Assembly: GCA_936432065.2 (NCBI GenBank) | Contig: OW386291.2 | Location: forward strand, 102,489,823 to 102,553,822 | Reading direction: 5' to 3' | From: Rutpela maculata | Lineage: Eukaryota; Arthropoda; Insecta; Coleoptera; Cerambycidae | Length of the DNA stretch: 64,000 bases | Notes under the pieces: model-generated | Told to the model about the DNA's origin: nothing | Databases searched by the model: none | What the model saw: the letters and a program-made list of their open reading frames with translations, nothing else | Part shown: positions 47,085 through 58,890 of the stretch, one piece after another | Layout: every line of letters starts with the position of its first letter | How positions within the stretch are numbered: the first letter of the stretch is position 1 | Translations under genes and position numbers: made by a program

Positions 47085-47645
47085 ACTTCCACATCCAGTG
47101 GAAGTATAGTAACGACAAAAAAATTTGTAAAAATTTTTATTGTTCAAATAGGCTTAAAATGTCATGAAACGTCGAGATTTTAAGTTTGAGCGAAAAAAAA
47201 TTTCTGTCTGTCTGTCGGTCTGTCTGTCGGTCTGTCTGTAACTTTTTTTTGTGCGCACGTTTACTTTGGAACTGTTTAAGATATTGACTTGAAATTTGGT
47301 ACACATATGTACTTTAACGAGATCTAGAACCAGATTATATTTTCATCTTGTTCCGTCGAAGGGTTGGGGGGTAAATTGGGGTAAATTTCGGGTAAATGGG
47401 TAAATCAAGCAAGTAAGAGTCCATAAAATGGGTATTTAGTATACAAAAGAGAAGCTAATGTCTAAAAAAAATTTTTGACATTAGCCACCCCCATTACCAC
47501 CCCCACCCCCTTATTAAATGGGTTGAAAAAAAAATTGTGATTTAGTGTGTGTACAAGAACCAAAAGCTTCAAAATATTTTTTACTTCATCCACCCCCACT
47601 ACCAACCCTCTACCACCACCCCCACCCCCACTACCGATGTAGCAT
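47085..47645 (+). mobile_element. A-family repeat, copy A6
   Basis: It begins ACTTCCACATCCAGTGGAAG and TATAGTAACGAC, contains CTGTCTGTCGGTCTGTCTGT at about 47208, and proceeds in the same order as A8 to CACCCCCACTACCGATGTAG and ATATCGTTTTGG. There it runs directly into the 30-bp minisatellite, losing the right end. C-rich tracts such as CCACCCCCATTACCACCCCC are a family feature. Confidence 0.8.
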
Positions 47646-47664
47646 ATCGTTTTGGATACTTAGT

Positions 47665-48035
47665 GACTTTCTTCGAGTATTATAGTAGGTTACCTCAAGT
47701 AGTATGGATGCGCAGTGGGTTATTTTAAGTAGTATGGATGCGCAGTGGGTTATTTTAAGTAGTATGGATGCGCAGTGGCTTTCCTCGAGTACAATGGATG
47801 CGCAGTAGGTTATCACGAGTAGTGTGGATGCGCAGTGGCTTTTCTCGAGTGCCATGGATGCGCAGTAGGTTACCTCAAGTGATATGGATGCGCAGTGGGT
47901 TTCCTCGAGTAAAATGGATGCGAGTGGGTTACTTCAAGAAGTATGGATGCGCAGTGGCTTTACTCGAGTAAATTGGATGCACAGTGGGTTACCTTGAGTA
48001 GTATGGATGCGTAGTAGGTTTCCTCGAAGAAAATG
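47665..48035. repeat. 30-bp minisatellite, about 12 units, opposite orientation
   Basis: The unit is like TATGGATGCGCAGTGGGTT plus a variable part ending CTCGAGTA, the reverse complement of the array at 36929-37235. One unit (about 47910-47938) is shortened. It is sandwiched between A6 and A7. Open frames through it are artefacts of the period. Confidence 0.9.
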
Positions 48036-48120
48036 CTTGTAGTAGAGGCTTTACTTCTATCGTGTAGTTTACGGCACACAACGATTTTTTATATCTTTGT
48101 CTTGCCATTTTCTGCGTATT

Positions 48121-48790
48121 GGTTCGACATTCAGTTGAAGTATATTAACGCAAAAAAAATGTTTGGAATTTTCATTGTTTAAATAGGCTTATAATATCAA
48201 GAAACGTCAATATTTTAAGTCTGAGCAAAATAAATTTGTCTGTTGCGTCGGTGGGTATGTTAGTCTTGTATCGTTATGGTGCTCACGATTACTCTGGAAC
48301 CGTTTAAGATATTCACTTAAAATATGACGCACGTATGTTTTTTAACGAGATCTGGAACTAGATTATATTTTCATCTTATTCCGTTGCAGAGTTGAAGGGT
48401 AAATTGAGGTAAATGGGGGTAAATAGGTAAATCAAGCAAGTAAGAGTCCATGAAATTGGTATTTAGTAAATATAAGAGGAGCTAAGGCCTCAAAAATAAT
48501 GGCATTAGCCATCTCTATTACCGCCCCCATCCTATTATTAAAGGTGGTGAAAAAATAGTGTGATTTAGTGTGTGTACAAGAGTCAAAGTCATCAAGAATT
48601 TTTTTCACTTCATTCACCCCACCTCTATTACAGATGTGGCATATAATTTTATGGGGTTTTGGGGTACATGATTTCAAATATTATACCATTAAAGTTCCAT
48701 AAACGATTATTTCCACATAGTGGAGTGCAAATATAGTATTTTGTTGTAAGAGACTTAGATGTGAAAGTAGTGATTCCTTGGGCAGCGGTT
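48121..48790 (+). mobile_element. A-family repeat, copy A7
   Basis: It is a diverged copy starting at a degraded left end (GTTGAAGTATATTAACGC) and keeping the right end GATGTGAAAGTAGTGATTCC and TTGGGCAGCGG. The microsatellite has decayed to CTGTTGCGTCGGTGGGTATG. It is probably older than A6 and A8. Confidence 0.75.
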
Positions 48791-50010
48791 TTTTATTGTG
48801 CACTATGCTTATATATATTGTGTATATTTGATTCTTTATTGTAAAAGCGAGATTTTCATTTTCACTCACACCCTATAAAGTCTTGTGCTCTTTGTAATGT
48901 TTAGTGATATAGTTTGTTATTGATTAATCTGGTTTGTTATTTCTAAAGCCTTAAAATAGTATTTTAGTAAAAGTATAAAATAAACTACGAGCTAGTTGGG
49001 GCAATATTTTGTATTTTAAATTTTATTTAAATAACGTAGATGCAAAAAAGTAAGCGCTACAGTTTTAAATGAATTTTGGTCATTATGAGAGAAAATTAAA
49101 TTTAAAAAAATGATCCCATTTATCCAACGTCTTAAAGGAAGCGCGCATGTCCTTAATGCGTCTGCTGAAAATTTGTATGAAAATTTCATTTCGAAAAATT
49201 TATGTAAATAAACACTCCCTTACTAGTAAATTACGTATTTCTTCCTTAGAGATACAGAAGGTAGAGGTTATCAAACTTTTTGTTCACGTTATTGATCTAG
49301 GTCAGTTTTTCAAAATATTCCTAAAGGAAAAGGTTACATAGGTTTTTAGTGTGCACTCCCTATAAGGTAAAAGGACAATTTAAAATCAGTTTTTTAACTC
49401 CTTAATTTGACTTTAATTTTGAGTTCTTGAGGCAGCGCATTAAAAAGTTCCAATATAATGGTAATTATTGTGTCTTATAGTAAGTTATGTGCTTTTTTAA
49501 CTTTAGATCATGCGTACTAGAATTTGCTAATAAGTTTCTTGTTAAACAGGCAAGTACCTTGAATACACTCGGCTGCTGCGCCGATATCCTTCAATTTACA
49601 AGAATAATGTATAGAACATAATTTGTAGCTAATTTAGTCCTCGTTAGATTTCATAATTACTATTTTACTAGCAGGAAGTATTGTAGACTAGGTATTTTGA
49701 GAAAATCATTTTTGTCGCCATCTTGCCAATATGGCGGTGCGAGCGGCGAAGGGTGAAAATTCGGTATGTATTAAAGACACTAAAATCTACAAAGCCAAAT
49801 CTGAAAATTTCTTGACTTATTCGGATGAAAACCTGCCAGGCGTGTAGCCTAGTACACACAATTTTAAAGGCTGCAATATTGACTGTCATTTAGTAATATA
49901 ATAGACACATCACAGATAATCCTTTATCTTGAAGTGACTTTGCGAAGGAGAGAACTACACTTTTGGAGGCAAGAAACGCACACCCAGTAAACGAGTTTAT
50001 TCGGATTAAT
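48791..50010. other. AT-rich stretch with no recognised gene
   Basis: No motif was recognised. A short GC-richer patch (about 49715-49750, CATCTTGCCAATATGGCGG) is like words in other DNA elements here. Confidence 0.4.
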
Positions 50011-50088
50011 TCGAATGCTACAACCGGGAATCCAACTCGGGACTTCAGAGTGAGAGCCAAGTGTGCTCGCCTCTCAACCACGCATTAT
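50011..50088 (-). other. tRNA-like sequence (SINE head or tRNA pseudogene)
   Basis: On the minus strand the sequence contains GCGTGGTTGAGAGGCGAG, resembling an A box (TGGYnnAGnGG), and about 35 bases later GAGTTGGATTCCC, resembling a B box (GGTTCGANTCC). Stems do not fold cleanly and the T-loop lacks TTCGA, so it is not a credible functional tRNA. No poly-A tail was identified nearby. Confidence 0.4.
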
Positions 50089-50483
50089 ATGTGAAAACAC
50101 TTTATTTCACCTGAATTATGTTTATCGATTGACTCGATTGTTCCTTTATTTTGAATTCAAATATTTTTGTTAATACACAAACTGTAGTTTTTATGCACTT
50201 GATATAAAAGCTGATTAAAATCGATACCATAAACTAAAATGTTACTTAAATTGTCGTTAACGTAATATGTAGTTAAACCATATTTTATATTTACAAATGG
50301 TTCATGGTTAACTGAACTTTGCTGACGTTTCTTAATAAATGATAAATATTGGAAGGATTACCATTTACTACATCATATTGTCAGTGAAATGTATGTAAAC
50401 TTTAGAAAATTACATTTGTATAAAATGAGTTTCTTTTTCTATCGCCAAACACACTTTGCTTTGTTCAACAAACGAAAATGTAA

Positions 50484-50732
50484 CGGATCATATCTAACAA
50501 AGTTGACCTATATAAAATTGCATACAAAATATACTTCCCAGATCCCAGCTCTAATACTATTAATGCTCTTTATCATATTGGAGAGGCGCACACAGGAGCA
50601 AGATTTCCTCTGGGATACAAAGTATGTCTCAAAGTAGCTATTGAACAGTTTGATCCTGCCCAACTGGAAGGCATACGTTGTGCAGATGTAGACAAACTTA
50701 AGTATGCAGGACCGACGCTTAAATGGCCTTAA
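50484..50732 (+). other. Unrecognised protein-like open stretch
   Basis: One frame is open for 82 codons between stops and ends at 50730-50732. It includes ALYHIGEAHTGARFPLGYKV and AIEQFDPAQLEGIRCADVDK, followed by LKYAGPTLKWP. Composition is protein-like and GC content rises here. It has no ATG at the start, so it would be an exon or a truncated element. An overlapping frame on the same strand (50389-50637) shows nothing familiar. I do not recognise the family. Confidence 0.35.
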
Positions 50733-50949
50733 TGGATTTTCCTAGATACTCCTGCACCTGCACTTCCCCTTCGATAATGGTTTTGACCACCTGAGCTTCC
50801 TTAACGCACATGAGAGAAATGGTAAATACACTCATAAATATGTCGCCTTTTAGGTTTAGCTCACTGTGATCCGTAGAGAAACTCTCTAGAGATGCAGATG
50901 TAATTTATATGAATTTTGTGGACACTTTCGTTCGACACGACAACGATAT

Positions 50950-51268
50950 GAAAAACTGTCACTAAAAAAAGTTGTTTCGAATTAAAATTTTTGTCAGAAT
51001 TCCAGTTTGGGGATAAATCTACCTATTTAGACTTTTTTAAAACATTTTCATATTTTCATTTTTTTCTTTTAATTTTTTTATACGAGTATAATTAGCTATC
51101 TTATTTAATAATTTTTGTTAGAATAAATATCGTAAGTTTTACCGCATGATACTACTTGATACTAATAATTTTTTTTTTAAGTCGAATTAGGTAGATTTAT
51201 CCACAAATTGGAATTCTGACATAAATTTTAATTCTAAACAATTTTTCTTAATAATTTTTCACACAGTT
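50950..51268. mobile_element. MITE of about 320 bp
   Basis: The arms are about 80 bp and inverted: GTCAGAATTCCAGTTTGGGG and ATAAATCTACCTA on the left match CAGAATTCCAATTTGTGG and ATAAATCTACCTA read inward on the right. The AT-rich centre has no open frame. The outer limits are uncertain by about 10 bases. Confidence 0.75.
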
Positions 51269-53066
51269 AAAACTGAATGTGGTTTACACTTACATAATTG
51301 GAAAGAAAGAATAACTCAGTTTGGGACGAGTCGCCAACTCAGATGCTTGGGGCGGTTCCCAGCTTATCAATTTGTAGTGTGAGATTATTAAATAAGAGCA
51401 AGAATTTGTCTCCTTGTTTTAAGTTTTGATAATTGCCGATAGAATTTGATCAGAAATAGACAGTCTGGGAACTACTGATAGAATCTGATTACGTAGTTAC
51501 AACTTAGTGAGTGTATTTGAATTAGCAGCACAAGCTTTTGACGATCAAATACATTATTACGGCTACTGTATTTAGTTTGCCTAAAAATGATATAAAGAAT
51601 GCTGAATCGCTACAAAACTGATACCGACCTATGAAATTTATTTCTGTAACTATCATATAGTGAATACATAGAATTACTGTAAGTAAATAAGTATTTATCT
51701 TATTCCATTGTGGCCAACGGCGAGTTGCAGTCGTAAGTTCTAGACTCCCTTGATTTTCTTCATACAGTTGTTTGACGACGTCTCAGCGTTTTTCACCTGT
51801 TGTGTAGTGCATTCTTCGTTTTTGAGTCCCATTTGTCTGTGGGCTTGTTATAACTTTTACAACTGCCTCCCGCTTAATCAGGTAAACACATTTCTTTCGT
51901 GAGTGCGTCGTTTTTTTTTTTCACCTAAAAAACTTATGTAGCTATTTTCTTGTTTAGTACGTGTAAAATGTTATAATGTGTTCAAGCACATTATTTTTGT
52001 GTACGTAAAGTTTAGTTAAACGTGCTACTATGTATTTAATTTTATCTGTAAATACCTTTACTTACTTATAAAGATTTGTTTATTGATTTAAAGTAAGAAC
52101 AACATATTGTTTGTTAGTAATATTTTGTTTAATGTGTTCTTTGAGTAATACTAAAGTTGGCCAAATAATGATCCATTTTTTGGTAAGATTATGGTTTGCA
52201 GTTTTTATGTATTACGGCCTTTTGCAAAATATTATCGCATTACATTTTTAGATTACCTTGTACAATTACTTTTTATGTATGTCTATTTCTCGTAGTGTAC
52301 TATGCATTTTGATAAATTGTTTCTCTGAAATATAATATAGTAAGTCCCACACACTAAGATATATTGTTCCTCTACCAATGTATTTATCTCTATAATAAAT
52401 TTTGTTATTGTTAAATAGTTATTTTTTATTTCAAAGGTCTCTTAGTTTATTTACGAATTTTACCTTTAGATATCCCGGACAGGGGATTTATTCTCTTTCT
52501 TTTAAATAATAAGCTGGGTTTTGATTTAAATAATAATTTAACTTTTGCTTTTAAAAATTATGCTTTCTTTTGTCTCTCGATTAAGAAAAGCTTAGTTTCA
52601 GCAGAGACACGTTTGTTGTGAGCAATTCCAAATTTCATGTATTTTTCGAATCCCTACCGCATGAAGAAGGAAAAGGAAAATCATATCATCAAACGCAGAT
52701 ATCACCTTTGTGTTTAATTTTAGGATATTTTTCTTCAAAGTATAATAATAATGTAATGTTATCTTACTCTTTAATTATTTCCGTTTTTATTTATTAAGTA
52801 ATATAAATAAAAATTTTCTAATAGAAACGTCTGCATTTTTCAAGAATACGTAAGTATTTTTAATGCTACTTTTTCCAAAATACTCATCTTTTAAACAACG
52901 TATCACAAATAACGAAAGTTTCTTAAATCATTGAGTCCTTTCACCCTATATAGATGTTCTTAGAAACTTTAATAATCACAGACCTATTTCCAAGAAATTA
53001 TAGTATTGCTTCTCTTAACACAGTTGTATCAATTTGAATACCACAGTATTTCGTTTTCTTGCTCTA
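51269..53066. other. AT-rich stretch; possible untranslated exon
   Basis: About 51710-51890 is GC-richer and ends TTAATCAG-GTAAACAC, which fits a splice donor, so an untranslated exon of a host gene is possible. There is no other support. The rest shows no coding or repeat structure. Confidence 0.35.
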
Positions 53067-53421
53067 CACTGTAAAAAGTTCAGGGTAAATTCACAATACA
53101 TTTACATTAAACATTGATGTACATTTGACGGACATTTTTACATAAAATCCGTAAATATAATTAATAATTTTGGAAAACATAGTGTAAAAACACTGGAATG
53201 TGTATTTTTACATACGTATTACAGAAATAAATGTGATTATACCATGAAAATACTATAAAATTTACATAATTCCTAAAATTGACAGCTAATTTTAAATTAA
53301 ATAATCATGCTATTTTACAGTACCTACTTCTCCACTTCACTTGTAACTTTACAACCTATATTGCTGGCAAAAAGTAACCTATTTTAACTACCGGAATTTT
53401 GTAGTATTACTTTTTACAGTG
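53067..53421. mobile_element. 355-bp MITE with TA target duplication
   Basis: The ends read CACTGTAAAAAGT inward on both sides and are flanked by TA (53065-53066 and 53422-53423). The interior is AT-rich and non-coding. It sits exactly at the 5' limit of the non-LTR relic that follows, so it may have inserted at or near that junction. Confidence 0.75.
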
Positions 53422-53423
53422 TA

Positions 53424-55330
53424 CTTCAACAGATCAACAGATTAGAAGCGAAATCATTACAGTGAAACCGCTTCACTCGTAACAATTTGCCTATCAACCT
53501 GGCAAATCAATGATAAATGCTCTGGTCAAGGGCATCGAAAAGACATTTACAGCAAACAAACTGGCTCTGTGTGCTTTCATAGATGTAGAGGGTGCTTCTG
53601 ACAACACCTCCTTTGAATCCATACAAAGAGCCGTGGAAAAAAGGGGAATGCAGTCCCCAACAATCAGATGGATACAATCCATGCTAAGAAGCAGAATAAT
53701 TACCACAAATGTGGGGAACGAGTCGGTCACCATGACCGCAGTTAGAGGTTGTTTACAAGGTGGAGTCTTATCGCCCTTACTGTGGTCAATGGTGGTCGAC
53801 GATCTTCTCCATAAGCTGAGTAATTATGGCTTCAACGTTCAGGGCTATGCTGATGACCTGGTCGTTACTGTGAGAGGCAGGCATGAGGTTATGACCTCAA
53901 ACCACATGCAAATTGCCTTAAACATAATATCTAAATGGTGCTCGTCAGAGGGTCTTAGTGTCAATCCAAGCAAAACAGTTATTGTTCCATTGACCAAAAG
54001 GAGAAAACTCAATTTTAAATGTTAAATGGAACAGTACTGAATTTTTCCAGTGAAGTCAAGTATCTAGAAGTAATCCTAGACCAAAAACTTACCTGGAACT
54101 CACACTTAGAACGTTGCGCAACGATGGCTATTTGGACGTGGCGTAGGCTGTTTGGTAAGACTTGGGATCTGAAGCCGAAAATGATACATTGATCCTACCT
54201 ATCGGTTGTGAGATATATGGTTACCTATGCATCATGCATATGGTGGCCAAATACAGAAGAAAAAGTAGCACAAGGAAAGTTGCAGAAATTGCAACGCCTT
54301 GCCTGTCTAGGGACTACAGGAGCAATGCGCTCGTGTCCCACAACAGCTATGGAGGCAATGCTGGACTTACTTCCTCTGCATTTGCATGTGAGGGAGGAGG
54401 CAGCACTTAGTGCCTTAAGGCTGCATCAGGCACTTAAATTCAGATCAGTCGACCTGGTTGGTCACTTAAGTATTCTGGAGTTAATCCAATTCGAATCAAT
54501 GACCAAACCCACTGATTTAATGCTAATCAAGCATGACTCTGATTGCCCGTTTGATGTGCTGATTGAAAGCCGCCAAGCGGGCAGGGTCGGAGCACTGCGG
54601 TTGGAGAAAGAGTCACACATCTGGTACACAGATGGATCCAAAATGGATGAAGGGGTTGGTGTGGGCGTAGCAAGACCTAAATGCAGGCTATCTAAAGCCC
54701 TTGGTAACACCAACCATCTTCCAAGCAGAAATTTATGCTATAGATCTATGTGCCTAAATAGAGGCACTCGAAGGGCAAAGATCTATATACTTTCAGATAG
54801 TCAGGCAGCATTAAAGAGGTCATATACCTTCGAGTCAAAAATTGCCTGGGAATGCAGACAATCCCTGAAGCAACTGGCAAAAAACAACAAAGTTACCTTG
54901 ATGTGGGTGCCAGGGCATGAGGGGATAGAAGGCAACGAATTGGCTGATAGCCTCGCAAGAAAAGGGGCTGAAGCCCCGTTTTTTGGGACCCGAACCGTTC
55001 TGTGGCCTATCCAAGGGACACATAATGGAGGAGGTCCTAAAACGGGGAAATGAACAAAAAGAGTCCTACTGAAAGAACACTCCAGGCCAAAGACAAGCAA
55101 AAAGGTTTATAACCTATTCAACAAAGAATGCCATAAGGCTTCACGAACTTGAAAAGTCCGACCTAAAGCTGATCACAGGCCTTCTAACTGGCCATTGCAC
55201 CTTGAGATATCATCTCAAGAACATGGGCGTGGTAGAAGACGACAAATGCAGATACCCTTTTAGGTCGAGGCGAAGAAAGGCCAACCCAGGGCCAAGCGAC
55301 CCCTTAAACAATCTACAATCTTCAGTGTAC
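53424..55330 (+). pseudogene. Non-LTR retrotransposon with RT and RNase H, 5'-truncated
   Basis: The frame from 53424 shows SEIITVKPLHS, a stop, then QFAYQPGKSMINALVKGIEK, ALCAFIDVEGASDNTSFESI (first catalytic Asp), GCLQGGVLSPLLWSMVVDDL and GYADDLVVTV, an intact YADD active site at about 53850. A frameshift near 54020 is followed by EVKYL and a thumb-like region, then in the 54208-55053 frame ACLGTTGAMRSCPT. The RNase H domain has YTDGSKMDEGVGVG, ILSDSQAALK and LMWVPGHEGIEGNELADSLA, all acidic residues present. After another shift, KLITGLLTGHCTLRYHLKNM and a zinc-knuckle remnant (DDKCRYPF) end near 55330. RNase H points to the I/R1/LOA group. This is the most complete retroelement here but is inactive. 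Confidence 0.9.
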
Positions 55331-56199
55331 TTGAAAACTATGCATTTTCAGTTACGAATTTACGTCTGCTGAGAGGTGATTTGTTTCAAATTGTAATCTG
55401 AAAAATTACTCATTTTATTTCAGGTAGGAATACATCAAATCGTACAAACATGTATCAAAAGGTGAAAAAAGCGCCTTAAACCTCAACGACACGTATAATC
55501 TCTTATACGTTACAGCATTACCAAATTGTACTTTTTCTCCCTCTATTTCTCCATAATCGAGTTCAACAATACCAAAGTAAATTAAAAAAAGAAAACTTTT
55601 GAAATGTAAATTGTGTAAAGTAATATATTATGTAAATTCATTGTTGATTGTGTTTGTGTAACAGTTAAACTTTTAAAGTAGGCGATAAATAGTTGACTGT
55701 CGCGAACAGTTTACCCTGCCTTTGACGCACTCGCTTCATTTGTTTCAAAATGACTGACACATTCTGCGAGATGTAATCATTTGTTTTCAAACTTACTGTG
55801 AAACAAACTGTATAGCTATTTTGTACATCATCCGTGTTCACGTTCATGTTGTAAGGATATTATCATCCAGTTAGATTGATTAATTTGATATAAAACTTAC
55901 ATAATATTGCTATTTCAATTAAACCTCGCGTGACGCAGTAATTTTTAAAAGATTAGCCCTATTAGAACGTTCTCGTTTTAATTAGCCCATTACACATGAA
56001 ACAATTTCTTATTAATCTATAATATATAAACGTAAAAACCCTTACTCATTCACTCGATAGACAGACAGACGTTTATTTGACTACTTTACATATACACATG
56101 CATTTGTAGCAAGTCATTACTTTGTTATTATCTATAGATAATATACAGATAATATTAAAAATGAAGTGTAAAAAATACAAGTTTATAAAACAAACATAA
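55331..56199. other. AT-rich stretch, probably including retroelement 3' UTR
   Basis: It follows the RNase H element, but no A-tail or target duplication could be fixed. No gene is visible. A short AGACAGACAGAC tract lies at about 56058-56069. Confidence 0.4.
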
Positions 56200-56717
56200 G
56201 ATGTAGAAAACAAGGATAACACAGCCACACAAAAAAAAAGTTCTGCGCAGCTGACCAAATTATATGGATATGGTGTATTTTTCGACGCTGAATCCGAATC
56301 CGTGGTCAAAAAAAAAATCTATCGTGCCAATTTTGTTTTTTAGTCAAAAACATCCCTTAAAAAAGGTGTAAAATCATAGAAATAATATAACAACTTAATG
56401 GAAGTGTAAAAAATGGTAGATATTTTGTAGTCGAGAGTAGAGAATATAAATTCGAGCCACAGTAAGCTATTTCTATAAATTAAACCGAAATCCGCCCTTA
56501 TGGGGGAGTGAAAACTACCGCTAAATCTCAAAAGACGCAGATGAGTGTAAATAACATGTACAAATGACAAATTTTTGTATCTCTTAATGCAAAATATTTG
56601 ACTCTGGTGCGACAACCAGCCATTGCTCTTAAAGGGTAGAGAATCAACCCCATGGAGGGTTAAAACTACCTCCACCCCTCATAGGTTTCAAAACGGGAAA
56701 AAAAATTTAAGCAGGCC

Positions 56718-57495
56718 ACCCGCTCGGTGGCGCAATGCTTAAGGTGTTAGGCGTGCCCCTCCCCCAATCATCTTAAATTACCTATCTCTGGGGAATCCTG
56801 TACTAGAAACGCATAAAATGTAGGAGGTAAATAAAACGCTCCTGCTAATTTATTCACATTCGGAATACCATATACATATTTGCCTGACTAATTTTTTGTT
56901 CGTTTTATATAGCTGACTAATTTTAAAGCAGGTTTTTATTTTACGTTTTCCTGCATAAACGATAAAACGTTATCCATTTTATAACCTATATTCTTTTATT
57001 ATCTTAAGCTAATATAAAAAGTTGTGCATTTATTCTTGGGCCACCATCAACCCGTTTGCGGACGCATCACGTCCCCGCGACTGTAAGCGTTCGCAAATTA
57101 TACTGTATTTATACATGAACTAAATAACATAAATGCTATACTTAATGAAATGTGAACTTACGAAATAAATAAAGATTTTGAATTGGAATTAGAATTGTTA
57201 GGCGTGCGACCATGGAGTCCCGGGTTCGAATCCTGGCTAGGGTATGGATGTGTAGTGGCGTTTCTCACGTGTTGCCGAGACGATAGCAGTGGACTAGACT
57301 GCGGTTGTGTGAGAGACAACACGGTCTAGTCGCTCTCCTCTCCTGAGTTCGAGTCTCAGCTGCGGCAGATGGCAATGTCGCAGGGAATGGGTGTTGTAAT
57401 GTTGTCTATGTGTGTCCATCCGTGCTGGTTGAGTGGTAGAATAGCCTATGGATAAACTCCGCCAGGACATTAATATAAATAAGGCGATAAAAAAA
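56718..57495 (+). mobile_element. tRNA-derived SINE, itself interrupted
   Basis: The head CTCGGTGGCGCAATGC resembles an A box. The B box GGGTTCGAATCC is at about 57226, separated because another element sits between (56757-57195). Downstream, GTTCGAGTCTCAGCTGCGG and CTCCGCCAGGACATTAATAT precede an A-rich end at about 57485-57496. The SINE fills the gap in the left arm of the inverted repeat; the uninterrupted right arm shows the target sequence. A clear target duplication was not found. Confidence 0.65.
56757..57195 (+). mobile_element. Short 3' fragment of a non-LTR retroelement within the SINE
   Basis: The 12-base TGTTAGGCGTGC occurs at 56745-56756 and 57196-57207, a target-site duplication. 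The insert ends AAATAAATAAAGATTTTGAA and TTGGAATTAGAAT, a typical tail for 5'-truncated non-LTR insertions. GCGGACGCATCACGTCCCCG at about 57058 is the only GC-rich part. It carries no open frame, so the parent family cannot be named. Confidence 0.7.
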
Positions 57496-58890
57496 ATATA
57501 TGGAGTGAATTCGTTCCAACCACCGACACATGACTAGAATCTACCCCATGCTCAAATGATGCATTTAGGTGCTATTGAAATTCGGAAGGGATCAAATACT
57601 TGTAGCTCATCGTGTCAAATATACGTATCTGGTACCACAACCACCCGATCTTAATAAGGTTGAAAATTACCCCCTATTGGGGGGAGGGGTTTCATTACTT
57701 CTAATATCCTGGAACAAAAATTCAGGCATTTGCAGTTTTAGGCAGGGTAGATAAAAATGGAGTAAACTCATACATTAAGCATTGACCAGTTGTGTTTCAT
57801 TTATTATACCATATCTCTGCTTATTCAACTGTTTATCTTAACATTTATCAACTTATCTATCTTTTAATCTGTGTAAGGTTATTCTTTTTCCTGTCTATAT
57901 CATACTTTGGACCATCAACCCAAATACTTCCTTTTCTTGTGATTTTTCACTCTTATCTTCAAAATATCTTTTCCGTGGTTTTCTTTTCCTATTTTTTTTA
58001 GTCACAGATATAGGATGTTATCTCACCATTTTTTTCTATCTAAGCTATATACCTAAATTAACTAAATTTCCGTCTATCTATTTCCGTCCGTATGTGGGGG
58101 TAGTTTTTACCCCCCGCCTTAATAGGGGTGATTTTCAACCTTATTGAAAAGATTTGGTGGTTATCGTACCAGATTTATATATTTGGCACAATGAGCTACA
58201 AGCATTTGACCCTTTCCGAATTTTAATAGCACCTTATGTAACATTTGAGCATGGGGGTAGCTCTTACTACCCTTAGTCTGAGTAGTCTCTATTCATGTAT
58301 TGGTGGTTGGAATGAATTTACTCCATATTGGTTCACCCTGCCTAAATTTTTTTTCCCGTTTTGAAACCTATGAGGGGTGGGGGTAGTTTTAACCTTCCAT
58401 AGGATTGAGTCTCTACCCTTTGAGAGTAATGGCTGGTTGCCATACCAGAGTCAAATATTTTGCACTAAGAGATACAAAAATTTGTCCTTTGTACATGTTA
58501 TTTACACTCACCTGCGTCTTTTGAGTTTTAGCGGGTTTTCACTCCCCCATAAGGGCGGATTTCAGTTTAATTTATAGAAATAGCTTACTGTGGCTCGAAT
58601 TTATATTCTCTACTCTCGACTACAAAACGTTTACCATTTTTCACACTTCATTAAGTTATTACATTATTTCTACGATTTTACACCATTTTAAGGGATGTTT
58701 TTGACTAAAAAACAAAATTGACACGATAGATTTTTTTTCGACCACGGATTCGGATTCAGCGTCGAAAAATACATATATACATATATCCATATAATTTGGT
58801 CCGCTGCCCAGCAATTTTTTTTTGTGTGTGTGGCTGTGTAATACAATAAACAAAAAACTGCCTTACAACATACGTCAGTCACACAATATA

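Larger units (their letters stand above)
56200..58840. mobile_element. Large inverted-repeat element, split by a SINE
   Basis: About 56220-56722 is an inverted copy of about 58327-58830, and 57497-57700 of about 58105-58320, so the left arm continues across a 0.77-kb insertion. Shared words include CCCGTTTTGAAACCTATGAG, CACTCCCCCATAAGGGCGGA and TCGACCACGGATTCGGATTC (left arm read inverted). Arms total about 700 bp and are diverged by substitutions. No transposase was seen; the centre is AT-rich. It resembles a foldback or long-TIR DNA element. Confidence 0.8.
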
